Assembly (NCBI GenBank): GCA_019239815.1
Contig: JAFAZL010000376.1
Span: 1 to 11,651 of the forward strand
Direction of reading: 5' to 3'
Source: Acidobacteriota bacterium
Lineage (GTDB): Bacteria > Acidobacteriota > Terriglobia > Acidoferrales > UBA7541
DNA: 11,651 nt
Of the stretch, positions 1-6,889 are shown in pieces. The position numbers and the translations under genes are program-made. Each line of letters starts with the position of its first letter. Positions within the stretch are counted from its first letter, which is position 1. The notes under the pieces were generated by a model. It searched no databases, was not told the origin of the DNA, and saw nothing but the letters and a program-made list of their open reading frames with translations.

Positions 1-2211
1 GGTACGCTGGCCAAGGTACACAAGACCGTAAAAATGCCGAATGGCAATGTGGTGATCTTTCTAGAAGGGCTTCAACGCATCCAGATCACCGAACTAATCA
101 CGTTGCGGCCGTATCTGAGGGCACGCGTCGAGGCGCAGCCGGACACGAACGGCGAGACCGACGCGGAGCTCGAGGCGCTGCAGCGCAATGCACAGGATTT
201 GTTCCGCGATGTGGTGAGCCACTCGCCACAACTTTCGGACGACCTGACTTCGGTCGCGACCGCGATCGATGATCCAGGACGTCTCGCAGACTTCATCGCG
301 GGCACGCTGCCGTCGCTCTCGACCTTGGTTCGCCAGGAACTGATCGAGACGCCGAATGTGCGCAAGCGGCTCGAAGCGTTGATTCGTGAACTTTCGAAAG
401 AACTCGAAGTTCTCGAACTGCGCTCGAAAATTCACGAGCAAGTCCAAGAGCAGGTCAGCCAGAACCAGCGTGAATACCTGCTGCGCGAACAGATGAAGGC
501 GATTCAGAAGGAACTCGGCGAATCCGACGATTCGATGGCCGAGATCGACGAACTACGCAAAAAAGTGGACGAAGCCGGCATGACGGCGGAAGCCAAGAAA
601 GAGTGCGAGCGCGAACTGAAGCGGCTGTCGAAGATGACGCCGGCTTCGGCGGAGTACATGGTGTCGCGCACGTACCTGGAATGGATGACGTCGCTGCCGT
701 GGAATAAATCGAGCGGAGCGGAAGAGATTGACATTCCGAAGGGCAAGACGATTCTCGACGAGGACCACTACGATCTCGAGAAGGTCAAGGAGCGCATCCT
801 CGATTATCTCGCGGTCAAGAAGCTGCAGCCGGGCATGAAAGGCCCGATCCTGTGCTTCGTTGGGCCTCCGGGCGTCGGTAAAACTTCGCTTGGCAAGTCG
901 ATCGCGCGAGCGCTCGGACGAAAGTTCGTGCGCATCGCCCTCGGCGGTATGCATGACGAAGCCGAAATTCGCGGACATCGCCGGACGTACATCGGCGCGC
1001 TGCCAGGCCAGATCATTCAGGGGCTGAAGCGCGGCGAAACCAATGATCCCGTCATGATGCTCGACGAAGTCGACAAGCTAGGACGCGATTTTCGAGGCGA
1101 CCCGTCGTCGGCGTTGATGGAAGTTCTCGATCCGGAACAGAACAACGCGTTCCGCGATCACTACCTCGATGTTCCGTTCGACTTGTCGAAAGTGCTGTTC
1201 ATCGCGACGGCGAACTGGATGGATCCCATCCCCGAACCGCTGCGTGACCGCATGGAAATCATCGAGTTGCCGGGCTACACGGGCGAAGAGAAGCTGCACA
1301 TCGCGCACAAATACCTGATTCCAAAGCAAGCGACGGAACACGGGTTGAAGGTGCCGGAGCAGATCGAGTTCGAAGACGCCGGATTGCAGGAGCTGATTCA
1401 CAGCTTCACGCGCGAAGCGGGCGTCCGCAACCTGGAACGCGAGATCGCAACGATCACGCGCAAACAGGCGCGACGCATCGCCGAAGGCAAGACGGAGAAG
1501 ATGGTCGTTAAACCGGAAATCGTTCGCGAATTCCTGGGCGTGCCGAAGTTCCGCACGGAAAAGGAAGTCGAGGAGCGCGTCAAGAAGCCGGGCGTTGCAG
1601 TCGGTCTAGTCTGGACTCCGGTGGGCGGCGACATCATCTTCATCGAAGCCACCAGAATGCGCGGCGGCAAGCAGTTCACGATGACCGGCCATCTGGGCGA
1701 AGTCATGCAAGAGTCGATGACAGCGGCGCTGACGTGGACACGTGCGAACGGCGAACGCTATGGCATCGATCCCGACTTCTTCCGGAAGCAGGACATTCAC
1801 ATCCACGTGCCGTCGGGCGCGGTTCCGAAGGATGGTCCCTCGGCCGGCGCAGCGATGGTGACGGCGCTGGTCAGCCTGCTCAGCGGGCGGCCGGTGCGCG
1901 ATCGACTGGCGATGACGGGCGAAATGACACTGTCCGGAGTCGTGCTGCCGATCGGGGGCGTGAAGGAAAAAGTGCTCGGCGCGAAGCGAGCCGGCATTAA
2001 GGAAGTCTTGCTGCCGGCCGACAACGAGCCGAACGCGGTCGCGGATCTGACGCCGGATATTCTGGGCGACATGAAGATCACTTACGTCCGCACGTTGGAC
2101 GAAGTGCTCGAACATGCGCTGCAGAAGGACCCGATTGCTCCGCCGATCGTTCCTCCGACCGAGCCGAAGCCAAAGCGGCTTCCGGCTGACGGACCGCGTG
2201 CGATTCACTAA
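1..2211 (+). CDS. lon: ATP-dependent protease Lon (5' partial)
   Basis: Lon is a cytoplasmic AAA+ serine protease that unfolds and degrades damaged and regulatory proteins. The reading frame is open from base 1, so the gene starts left of the window; the ATG at 34 is internal, since the residues before it (GTLAKVHKTVKMPNGN) match the Lon N-terminal domain. Counting from base 1 (736 residues): substrate-binding N-domain and coiled coil to about 245; Walker A GPPGVGKT at 288-295; Walker B MLDE with D355 and E356; C-terminal peptidase domain with catalytic Ser614 in PKDGPSAG and Lys655 in GGVKEK. The Walker-A-to-Ser spacing (320) is close to that of E. coli Lon (317), so the domain core is intact. 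About 70-90 N-terminal residues should lie outside the window. The proline-rich tail (PPIVPPTEPKPKR) is extra. The gene ends 39 bases before a strong terminator and so closes its transcription unit. Confidence 0.97.
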   Translation, partial: GTLAKVHKTVKMPNGNVVIFLEGLQRIQITELITLRPYLRARVEAQPDTNGETDAELEALQRNAQDLFRDVVSHSPQLSDDLTSVATAIDDPGRLADFIAGTLPSLSTLVRQELIETPNVRKRLEALIRELSKELEVLELRSKIHEQVQEQVSQNQREYLLREQMKAIQKELGESDDSMAEIDELRKKVDEAGMTAEAKKECERELKRLSKMTPASAEYMVSRTYLEWMTSLPWNKSSGAEEIDIPKGKTILDEDHYDLEKVKERILDYLAVKKLQPGMKGPILCFVGPPGVGKTSLGKSIARALGRKFVRIALGGMHDEAEIRGHRRTYIGALPGQIIQGLKRGETNDPVMMLDEVDKLGRDFRGDPSSALMEVLDPEQNNAFRDHYLDVPFDLSKVLFIATANWMDPIPEPLRDRMEIIELPGYTGEEKLHIAHKYLIPKQATEHGLKVPEQIEFEDAGLQELIHSFTREAGVRNLEREIATITRKQARRIAEGKTEKMVVKPEIVREFLGVPKFRTEKEVEERVKKPGVAVGLVWTPVGGDIIFIEATRMRGGKQFTMTGHLGEVMQESMTAALTWTRANGERYGIDPDFFRKQDIHIHVPSGAVPKDGPSAGAAMVTALVSLLSGRPVRDRLAMTGEMTLSGVVLPIGGVKEKVLGAKRAGIKEVLLPADNEPNAVADLTPDILGDMKITYVRTLDEVLEHALQKDPIAPPIVPPTEPKPKRLPADGPRAIH

Positions 2212-2250
2212 TCGAATCGCACGAAGGCGAAAACCGCACTGAACCGAATA

Positions 2251-2280
2251 GGCCCGGCGCAAGCCGGGCCTTTTTGTTTT
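2251..2280 (+). terminator. Rho-independent terminator of lon
   Basis: Perfect 8-bp stem GGCCCGGC (2251-2258) with GCCGGGCC (2263-2270), closed by the GNRA-type tetraloop GCAA and followed by TTTTTGTTTT. It lies 39 bases after the lon stop codon. The T-run is only on the + strand side, so it acts for lon. Confidence 0.93.
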
Positions 2281-2327
2281 GCGGCAAGCGCAATTCGAGC
2301 GTGAAGATCGGCTTTGACGCTACCTGC

Positions 2328-2333
2328 TACTAT
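2328..2333 (+). promoter_or_regulatory. Possible extended -10 box, near-leaderless start of the orphan gene
   Basis: TGC-TACTAT (2325-2333) resembles an extended -10 element and ends 8 bases before the ATG at 2342. Transcription would then start within a few bases of the start codon, and no Shine-Dalgarno is visible there. No convincing -35 is found at normal spacing; AGATCG lies 17 bases upstream. Prediction only. Confidence 0.3.
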
Positions 2334-2341
2334 GTCTCACG

Positions 2342-2932
2342 ATGCCGCCGGGCAAACGCAATCAAGCCGACACTCCAGCCGAATTGAGCCAACGAATCGC
2401 CGAAGCGTTGGTGAAAGAACGCGTAGTACCGCGCTTTGTTGACGGCTACGTCGAGGAGCATCAGCGCTACGGGCTGCAGGTGCACGCGGCACTCTACAAG
2501 GATTTAATTGGGCTTCTGCAGCGTGAAGCTCTCGTGGCAATGACGGTGCGCGCGTTCGAGGTTGCGGTCGAACCGCCGGAACCAGCGCCGCGGGGCAAGA
2601 CGAAACTTAAGCCACTGCCGAAGAAAGATATTCCGACGTTTCGACGGAAATTCCTGACTGCGCTCACGCGCCAGCAAAAGTGGGGCATCAACGAAGCGCT
2701 CGATTTCCAGCGCGACCTGCAGATGTACGAAGGGCTGATTGCCCGAACAGGCGCATCTCGACGCCGTAAGTTGTTCGAAACCGCGAATCACCCCTTCGTC
2801 GATCGCTGCGCTTTCCTGCTCGACTCTTCTTTCATGGAAAAAGCACGCATGGCCGCCAACCGCGCGCTCATCGAAGTGGAAAATCTCAGCGCGAAAGTGA
2901 CCACGGAAGTCCTACACGGCCCGCAAAAATAG
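2342..2932 (+). CDS. Basic hypothetical protein, 196 aa
   Basis: I do not recognise this family. The ATG at 2342 follows the lon terminator by 61 bases and lacks a Shine-Dalgarno; it is the first start in a frame that stays open to 2932. The product is soluble-looking, with no signal peptide or membrane segment. It is rich in Lys/Arg, with a basic Pro-containing linker (about residues 75-100: PPEPAPRGKTKLKPLPKKD) between two probably helical halves. The second half (about 100-196) has alternating charged and hydrophobic residues (LTRQQKWGINEALDFQRDL, and EKARMAANRALIEVENL near the end). The gene is convergent with the kinase gene, with a 19-base gap, and has its own transcription start region. 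Codon usage looks like that of the neighbours, so it is probably a real lineage-specific gene. Function unknown; nucleic-acid binding would fit the charge but is not shown. Confidence 0.75.
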   Translation: MPPGKRNQADTPAELSQRIAEALVKERVVPRFVDGYVEEHQRYGLQVHAALYKDLIGLLQREALVAMTVRAFEVAVEPPEPAPRGKTKLKPLPKKDIPTFRRKFLTALTRQQKWGINEALDFQRDLQMYEGLIARTGASRRRKLFETANHPFVDRCAFLLDSSFMEKARMAANRALIEVENLSAKVTTEVLHGPQK

Positions 2933-2951
2933 ATCGAAAGTCGTGCCTACT

Positions 2952-5894
2952 CTACCGATCGAAAAACTCGTCTTTCAGCAGCTTCCTGCCCCCTAGCGAC
3001 AAATAGAATCCCCAAACGCCAATCGCGAAGAAGCTGAAGACGAGCAGCAGGTTGTGTGCGGCGTACCAATTCGAGAAATCGAGCGAGTACGGCACATTGA
3101 GAAGCACGTCCGCCAGGAAAACCCCGACGCCCAATGCGATCAATCCGAAGCGAACCACGGCAAACGCCGCAACCACAAAGACAAGCGTCCACACGACCAA
3201 ATCCAGGAGAATGTGTTCGCTACCCAGCACATGCGGCGTAACCTCGATTACAACGAAGACGGCCAACGCCAGCCACTGATTTCGAACGATGAATTTAATC
3301 AGTACAAGCAGCAGAAAAAACGCCAGCGCGCCCTGAATCGAGTTCGTCGCGACATTGAAGTAGTAAGCGATCGCCTCGCGAAACCCTCCAACCAAATCGC
3401 TCGATCCCAATTGCAATGCGCCGCCCAGCCGTATGTTGAAGAGATTCCCGATCTCGAGGATCAAGACCCAGCTCAACCCCAGCAAGACGCCCGAAACAAT
3501 GTCGCGGCCAACCAGCGGGTCGCGCACCTTGCCTGACACCAGGCGCGTCCACGAGATAATCGTCTGCGGCCAATTCCGGCGAACGTAAGGCTCCAACGCG
3601 ATGTACAGCAACCACATCGCCCCCGCATAAAGCAGGGACGTCGCAACTGCGAGAAACGTAACGCCAATCATGTCGGAAGATACGACGAAGTGCGCTCGGA
3701 AGAGATATGTCAGCATTTGCAAAACAAAAGCCGCCCACGCCAGGCGCCGAGCCCCGACTCGATCGCCGCGGCCACGCTTCAAATTCAGAAAAGCAAAAAG
3801 CAATCCACCCAATACAATCCCGCCGGCGATCATCAAACCCAATGAACTCTTAAACTTATCGCTCCCAGTTTTTTCCGGTGGCGGCATGCGATTGGCCTTT
3901 GTCCATGGGCCCGAGAGCGCAAAATAAGCAGGCTTCCCGTGCAATGAAGCCGCTTCCACGTGCAAAGGCCGATCGCTGCCAGGCCACTTGCCGTCCCACG
4001 CTTCCCGATAGTCCGATGCGGCCAGTGAATTCCACGAGGACGGAACGCTTTTCAATACGGCTGGATCGATCTCGGCGGCAGCGAATAACGCACTCCAGTC
4101 CGGCTTCTTGATTTCGCCGTTCGCGCTTCCGCCGGAAGCGGGAGGCTCTTCTTTCTCATCTGGAATCGCCTGAAACCATCCGAGCCGCCCTTCATCGTCC
4201 GTCCAAATGTCGATCATTCCCGATGTGATCATCGGAGGATCGTCGAACGTCACCACACCCGGAATGCCGCTGCCCCAAAAATTGTCTGCAATCAGGTTCT
4301 TTCGGCTCTGGCGGTACCAAAAACTGAGCAGCTCAGGCCGCTGATACGGGAGTTTGGTCCAATCGGCGTGGGGCTTGTCGTGGGTCGAAGCGTACTCGAT
4401 GAAATCGCTGTTGTATCCGAAGCCCCACTCCCGGTCGACCAGTTTGCCGGGGTAGCCGATCTTAGCGATCAGTTCCGACGCTCTGTTCGAGAGCACTTCA
4501 GGCGATTTGCTTGGGTGCACGCGCTCGAGCGCGTTTTCTTTGATGCCAAAATAGAGCAACAGCAGAGTTCCAACGAGAATTGCCGCTAAAAACGTCAGCG
4601 CCATGCGAGGTGCAATGCCGTCGTTTTCGCCGGCAGCCGCCACCATTTGCGGCGACGGCGTCTCACCCGCAGCCAGCGCTGCCGCCAACGGATCACCGCC
4701 TGGCAGCGCGGCTGAGACTTGCAGCGCCGACGCCGGACGCAGCACCGGGTCAGTCGCAAGACACCGCAAAATCACTCGTTCGAACACCGGGTCGATGTCG
4801 CGCACCAGCGTCGATGGATTTGGAATCCGCGAGTCTTCGCGCATCCGCATCAATTCCGGCAGCGAAGTCGCATCGAACGCCCGCTTCCCGGTAATAATTT
4901 CGTAGAGAATCAGCCCGAGCGAATAGATATCGCTCTTAACCGTGACTTCCAGCCCAGCGAGCTGTTCGGGCGCCATGTACGCGGGCGTCCCCGCACGAAC
5001 GTCGGCGCCTTCAATCATCGCGGCGATGCCCGCCAAACCAAAATCCGTGATACGAACCTTCCCCGCACCGTCGAGCATGATGTTCGCGGGTTTTAAATCG
5101 CGGTGAATTACACCTTTGTCATGCGCTGCAGCCAGTCCGGCGCACATCTGCCGCGCGATCTCACCCGCCTTGTCGGTCGAGAGCCGCCCGATCCGCCGTA
5201 CCAGCGACGAAAGATCTTCGCCATCGACGTATTCCATCGTCAGAAACGTGATGCCGTCCGTGTCGCCGATGTCGAACATGCGGCACACGTTGGGGTGCGA
5301 CACGGTCCGCGCGATGCGTACTTCCGCATGAAACCGCGCGAGCGCCGCCGCGTCTTTCGACACACTCTCCGGCAAAAACTTAATCGCAACAATCTGGCTA
5401 AGCTTGAGATCTTCGGCGCGATAGACCTCGCCCATCCCTCCGCGCCCCGCCAGCGCCACGATCCGATAGCGATCCGCGATGATTTGACCGGGGACAAAGC
5501 GTCCGCCACTGATCGCGCCAGAACTCGAAAGCGTCCCCGCGGAAGCTGAGGGCGGCCGCGGAACTTGCGGCGTCGAATATTTCGGAGCTACTGGCGAGCC
5601 ACCGCCAGAGCCGCCGGAGCCGAGCCTCGTTCCAGCAGGAACACGTGGTGCAGCCGAGGGAGTTCTCCCAGCCGGCACTGGCGCGGGAGAGTCCAACGTC
5701 ACTCCGTCACTTAAATCCGGCGAATCGAGTGTCGCCGCGTCCCCGAAGTCAGCATCGAGCGTGTCACCAACCGCAATGGGTTCATTGGCCAAAACGGTCG
5801 TGCCATCATCCGCGTCAGGTGATGTTGAGGAACCACACGACGAGCAGAAGCGGGCCTTCGGAGCAACTTGCCTACCGCAGGACGAACAAAACAT
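2952..5894 (-). CDS. Zinc-ribbon Ser/Thr protein kinase with polytopic membrane domain, 980 aa
   Basis: A Hanks-type (eukaryotic-like) kinase fused to a large membrane module. Order of parts: a zinc ribbon with C3, C6, C17, C20; a Thr/Asp-rich segment (31-70) with TLD at 45 and TLDSP at 55 and 66; a Gly/Ser/Pro linker (about 70-137); the kinase domain (about 143-395) with Gly-rich loop GRGGMGEV 150-157, Lys172 (VAIK), Glu191, HRDLKPAN 264-271 with catalytic Asp266, DFG 284-286, activation-loop Thr303 and APE 308-310. All catalytic residues are present. TM1 is at about 432-451, then a Trp-rich extracytoplasmic domain (452-682), then roughly nine more spans (683-968). Positive charges (RGRGDRVGARR 707-717; KLLKDEFFDR at the end) agree with a cytoplasmic kinase and C-terminus. 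The ATG at 5894 is chosen because it directly precedes the zinc ribbon; it has no Shine-Dalgarno. Substrates and ligand are unknown. Confidence 0.93.
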   Translation of the reverse strand: MFCSSCGRQVAPKARFCSSCGSSTSPDADDGTTVLANEPIAVGDTLDADFGDAATLDSPDLSDGVTLDSPAPVPAGRTPSAAPRVPAGTRLGSGGSGGGSPVAPKYSTPQVPRPPSASAGTLSSSGAISGGRFVPGQIIADRYRIVALAGRGGMGEVYRAEDLKLSQIVAIKFLPESVSKDAAALARFHAEVRIARTVSHPNVCRMFDIGDTDGITFLTMEYVDGEDLSSLVRRIGRLSTDKAGEIARQMCAGLAAAHDKGVIHRDLKPANIMLDGAGKVRITDFGLAGIAAMIEGADVRAGTPAYMAPEQLAGLEVTVKSDIYSLGLILYEIITGKRAFDATSLPELMRMREDSRIPNPSTLVRDIDPVFERVILRCLATDPVLRPASALQVSAALPGGDPLAAALAAGETPSPQMVAAAGENDGIAPRMALTFLAAILVGTLLLLYFGIKENALERVHPSKSPEVLSNRASELIAKIGYPGKLVDREWGFGYNSDFIEYASTHDKPHADWTKLPYQRPELLSFWYRQSRKNLIADNFWGSGIPGVVTFDDPPMITSGMIDIWTDDEGRLGWFQAIPDEKEEPPASGGSANGEIKKPDWSALFAAAEIDPAVLKSVPSSWNSLAASDYREAWDGKWPGSDRPLHVEAASLHGKPAYFALSGPWTKANRMPPPEKTGSDKFKSSLGLMIAGGIVLGGLLFAFLNLKRGRGDRVGARRLAWAAFVLQMLTYLFRAHFVVSSDMIGVTFLAVATSLLYAGAMWLLYIALEPYVRRNWPQTIISWTRLVSGKVRDPLVGRDIVSGVLLGLSWVLILEIGNLFNIRLGGALQLGSSDLVGGFREAIAYYFNVATNSIQGALAFFLLLVLIKFIVRNQWLALAVFVVIEVTPHVLGSEHILLDLVVWTLVFVVAAFAVVRFGLIALGVGVFLADVLLNVPYSLDFSNWYAAHNLLLVFSFFAIGVWGFYLSLGGRKLLKDEFFDR

Positions 5895-5903
5895 GGAGGG
5901 CCG

Positions 5904-5909
5904 ATTCTA
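5904..5909 (-). promoter_or_regulatory. Possible -10 box of the kinase gene
   Basis: On the - strand TAGAAT ends 9 bases before the kinase ATG (5894), preceded by TGT as in an extended -10. No Shine-Dalgarno stands between box and ATG, so a leaderless or very short leader is suggested. No good -35 is seen. The same TAGAAT hexamer occurs upstream of the YbjQ gene. Confidence 0.3.
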
Positions 5910-5946
5910 ACAGCCGAATTCCCGTAAGACTACACCGTGGAGGCTG

Positions 5947-5997
5947 GTGAAGCAGAACCATGCGATCTCGTAAAATAGTTCATGTCACCCAAGGAGG
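5947..5997 (+). promoter_or_regulatory. Candidate promoter and strong RBS of the SnoaL-like gene
   Basis: A -10-like TAAAAT is at 5971-5976, with a weak -35 GTGAAG (5947-5952) at 18-base spacing. Predicted transcription start is near 5983. A perfect Shine-Dalgarno AAGGAGG (5991-5997) follows, five bases before GTG 6003. This fixes GTG 6003 rather than the in-frame ATG at 5982, which sits at the predicted transcript start and upstream of the ribosome site. Confidence 0.5.
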
Positions 5998-6002
5998 ATC
6001 CA

Positions 6003-6398
6003 GTGGCGAACACACAGAGGCTCATCGCTGAGGCCTATGCTGCATTCAATCGGCGAGATATCGATGCAGCGTTGGCGCTCATGAGCGAGAACGCGAACTG
6101 GCCTAAAGCGTCGGAAGGCGGTCGTGTAGTCGGAAAAAAAGAGATTCCCGCGTACTGGACGCGTCAATGGATGGAATTCGACCCTCACGTGGAACCGATG
6201 GAAGTGATCGACCGCGAGGACGGCAAAACCGCCGTAAGGGTTCACCAGGTCGTAAGGACCATCGGCGGCGATGTTCTTTCAGATACGGAGGTGTGGCACG
6301 TTTACACTATCGCGAACGGCCTGATCGAACGCATGGATTTGGGAGAAAGCGATTCCAGCTCGCACGAAACTCCATCCGTTGCGTTTTCGAAGCACTAG
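6003..6398 (+). CDS. SnoaL/NTF2-like protein, 131 aa
   Basis: A small alpha+beta cone protein of the NTF2-like superfamily (SnoaL, ketosteroid isomerase-like). The family signature is the opening helix (RLIAEAYAAFNRRDIDAALALM, about residues 5-26), then a short strand with a Trp (ENANWP), a helix after GKKEIPAYW, and curved strands (TAVRVHQVVRT, DTEVWHVYTIANGLIERMDL). Length is normal. The start is the GTG at 6003, chosen for its perfect Shine-Dalgarno. Members bind small hydrophobic ligands or act as isomerases, cyclases or hydratases; many in soil bacteria have no known role, and none can be inferred from the neighbours. The gene is divergent from the kinase gene and convergent with the YbjQ gene, with a 36-base gap and no obvious terminator. 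A cytoplasmic location is expected, as no signal peptide is seen. Confidence 0.85.
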   Translation: MANTQRLIAEAYAAFNRRDIDAALALMSENANWPKASEGGRVVGKKEIPAYWTRQWMEFDPHVEPMEVIDREDGKTAVRVHQVVRTIGGDVLSDTEVWHVYTIANGLIERMDLGESDSSSHETPSVAFSKH

Positions 6399-6434
6399 AG
6401 GTGTCTTGTTCAGGCTTGAACTTTCAGTACTCGG

Positions 6435-6779
6435 CTAGGACGCTCGCTCAACCTGCACGGCAGTCCCGTAAGCGAGCACTTCCGTTACGCCCTGCATCAC
6501 CTCGGTTGCGTCATAGCGCATCCCAACGACAGCGTTGGCGCCATGTTGTGCAGCGTGCTGCAGCATCAATTCAAACGCATCCTCGCGCGTCTTTTCGCAA
6601 AGCTGCGTCAGGATCGTGATATTTCCGCCGACCACAGTTTGGAGTGCCGCAGCGAAATTCCCGACGATGCTGCGCGACCGCACCACAATTCCCCGAACAA
6701 TGCCGAGATTCCTGACCACGCGATAGCCTGGCAACTCGTTTGCCGTCGTAACCATTCCAACGTCCACCCGGCCGTTCAT
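6435..6779 (-). CDS. YbjQ / UPF0145 family protein, 114 aa
   Basis: Matches the UPF0145 (YbjQ, DUF74) family, described as a putative heavy-metal-binding domain that forms homopentamers; its cellular role is not established. Visible signatures are the N-terminal [28 protein letters not shown] (about residues 10-37), a central [26 protein letters not shown], and the hallmark [13 protein letters not shown] followed by a C-terminal strand ([14 protein letters not shown]). Length is typical of the family. The ATG at 6779 is chosen over an in-frame GTG at 6800 because AAGGAGG (6784-6790) lies four bases before it. The gene is convergent with the SnoaL-like gene and divergent from the glycosyltransferase gene. 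No signal peptide or membrane segment. Confidence 0.93.
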   Translation of the reverse strand: MNGRVDVGMVTTANELPGYRVVRNLGIVRGIVVRSRSIVGNFAAALQTVVGGNITILTQLCEKTREDAFELMLQHAAQHGANAVVGMRYDATEVMQGVTEVLAYGTAVQVERAS

Positions 6780-6783
6780 TGGC

Positions 6784-6836
6784 CCTCCTTCATGCTCCAC
6801 CTTGAGGCTTCCAAGGCGTTTACTGGTGCGATTCTA
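6784..6836 (-). promoter_or_regulatory. RBS and possible -10 box of the YbjQ gene
   Basis: On the - strand a TAGAAT box (6831-6836) is followed about 40 bases later by a perfect AAGGAGG (6784-6790) and, after four bases, ATG at 6779. The ribosome site excludes the upstream GTG at 6800 as main start. No clear -35 is seen. Confidence 0.45.
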
Positions 6837-6874
6837 CCCGTTCACGCCGCCAGATCGCAGCCAAAGCCCTCTGC

Positions 6875-6880
6875 TACGCT
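6875..6880 (+). promoter_or_regulatory. Weak -10-like box before the glycosyltransferase
   Basis: TGC-TACGCT (6872-6880) ends 9 bases before GTG 6890. It has the same arrangement as the TGC-TACTAT before the orphan gene at 2342, including an AGATCG 17 bases upstream (6852-6857). The match to a consensus -10 is poor, so this rests mainly on the shared layout. Confidence 0.22.
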
Positions 6881-6889
6881 CGAAGCAAC

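Noticed and set aside
1606..2262. 218-aa antisense frame across the end of lon
   Set aside because: It lies entirely opposite a well-conserved Lon peptidase domain; its composition (Arg/His-rich) is that of a shadow frame in GC-rich DNA.
2314..2333. TTGACG as -35 for the orphan gene
   Set aside because: It is only 8 bases from TACTAT and 11 from TATGTC, far short of the 16-18 needed.
3054..3536. 160-aa + strand frame inside the kinase gene
   Set aside because: Opposite the membrane domain of a clear kinase; low-complexity Asn/Gln/Arg content and no start signal.
5982..5984. ATG start for the SnoaL-like gene
   Set aside because: It lies at the predicted transcript start, upstream of the perfect Shine-Dalgarno; GTG 6003 fits both ribosome site and family alignment.
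6798..6800. GTG start for the YbjQ gene
   Set aside because: The AAGGAGG that lies between it and ATG 6779 would then be coding; ATG 6779 gives the normal family N-terminus.
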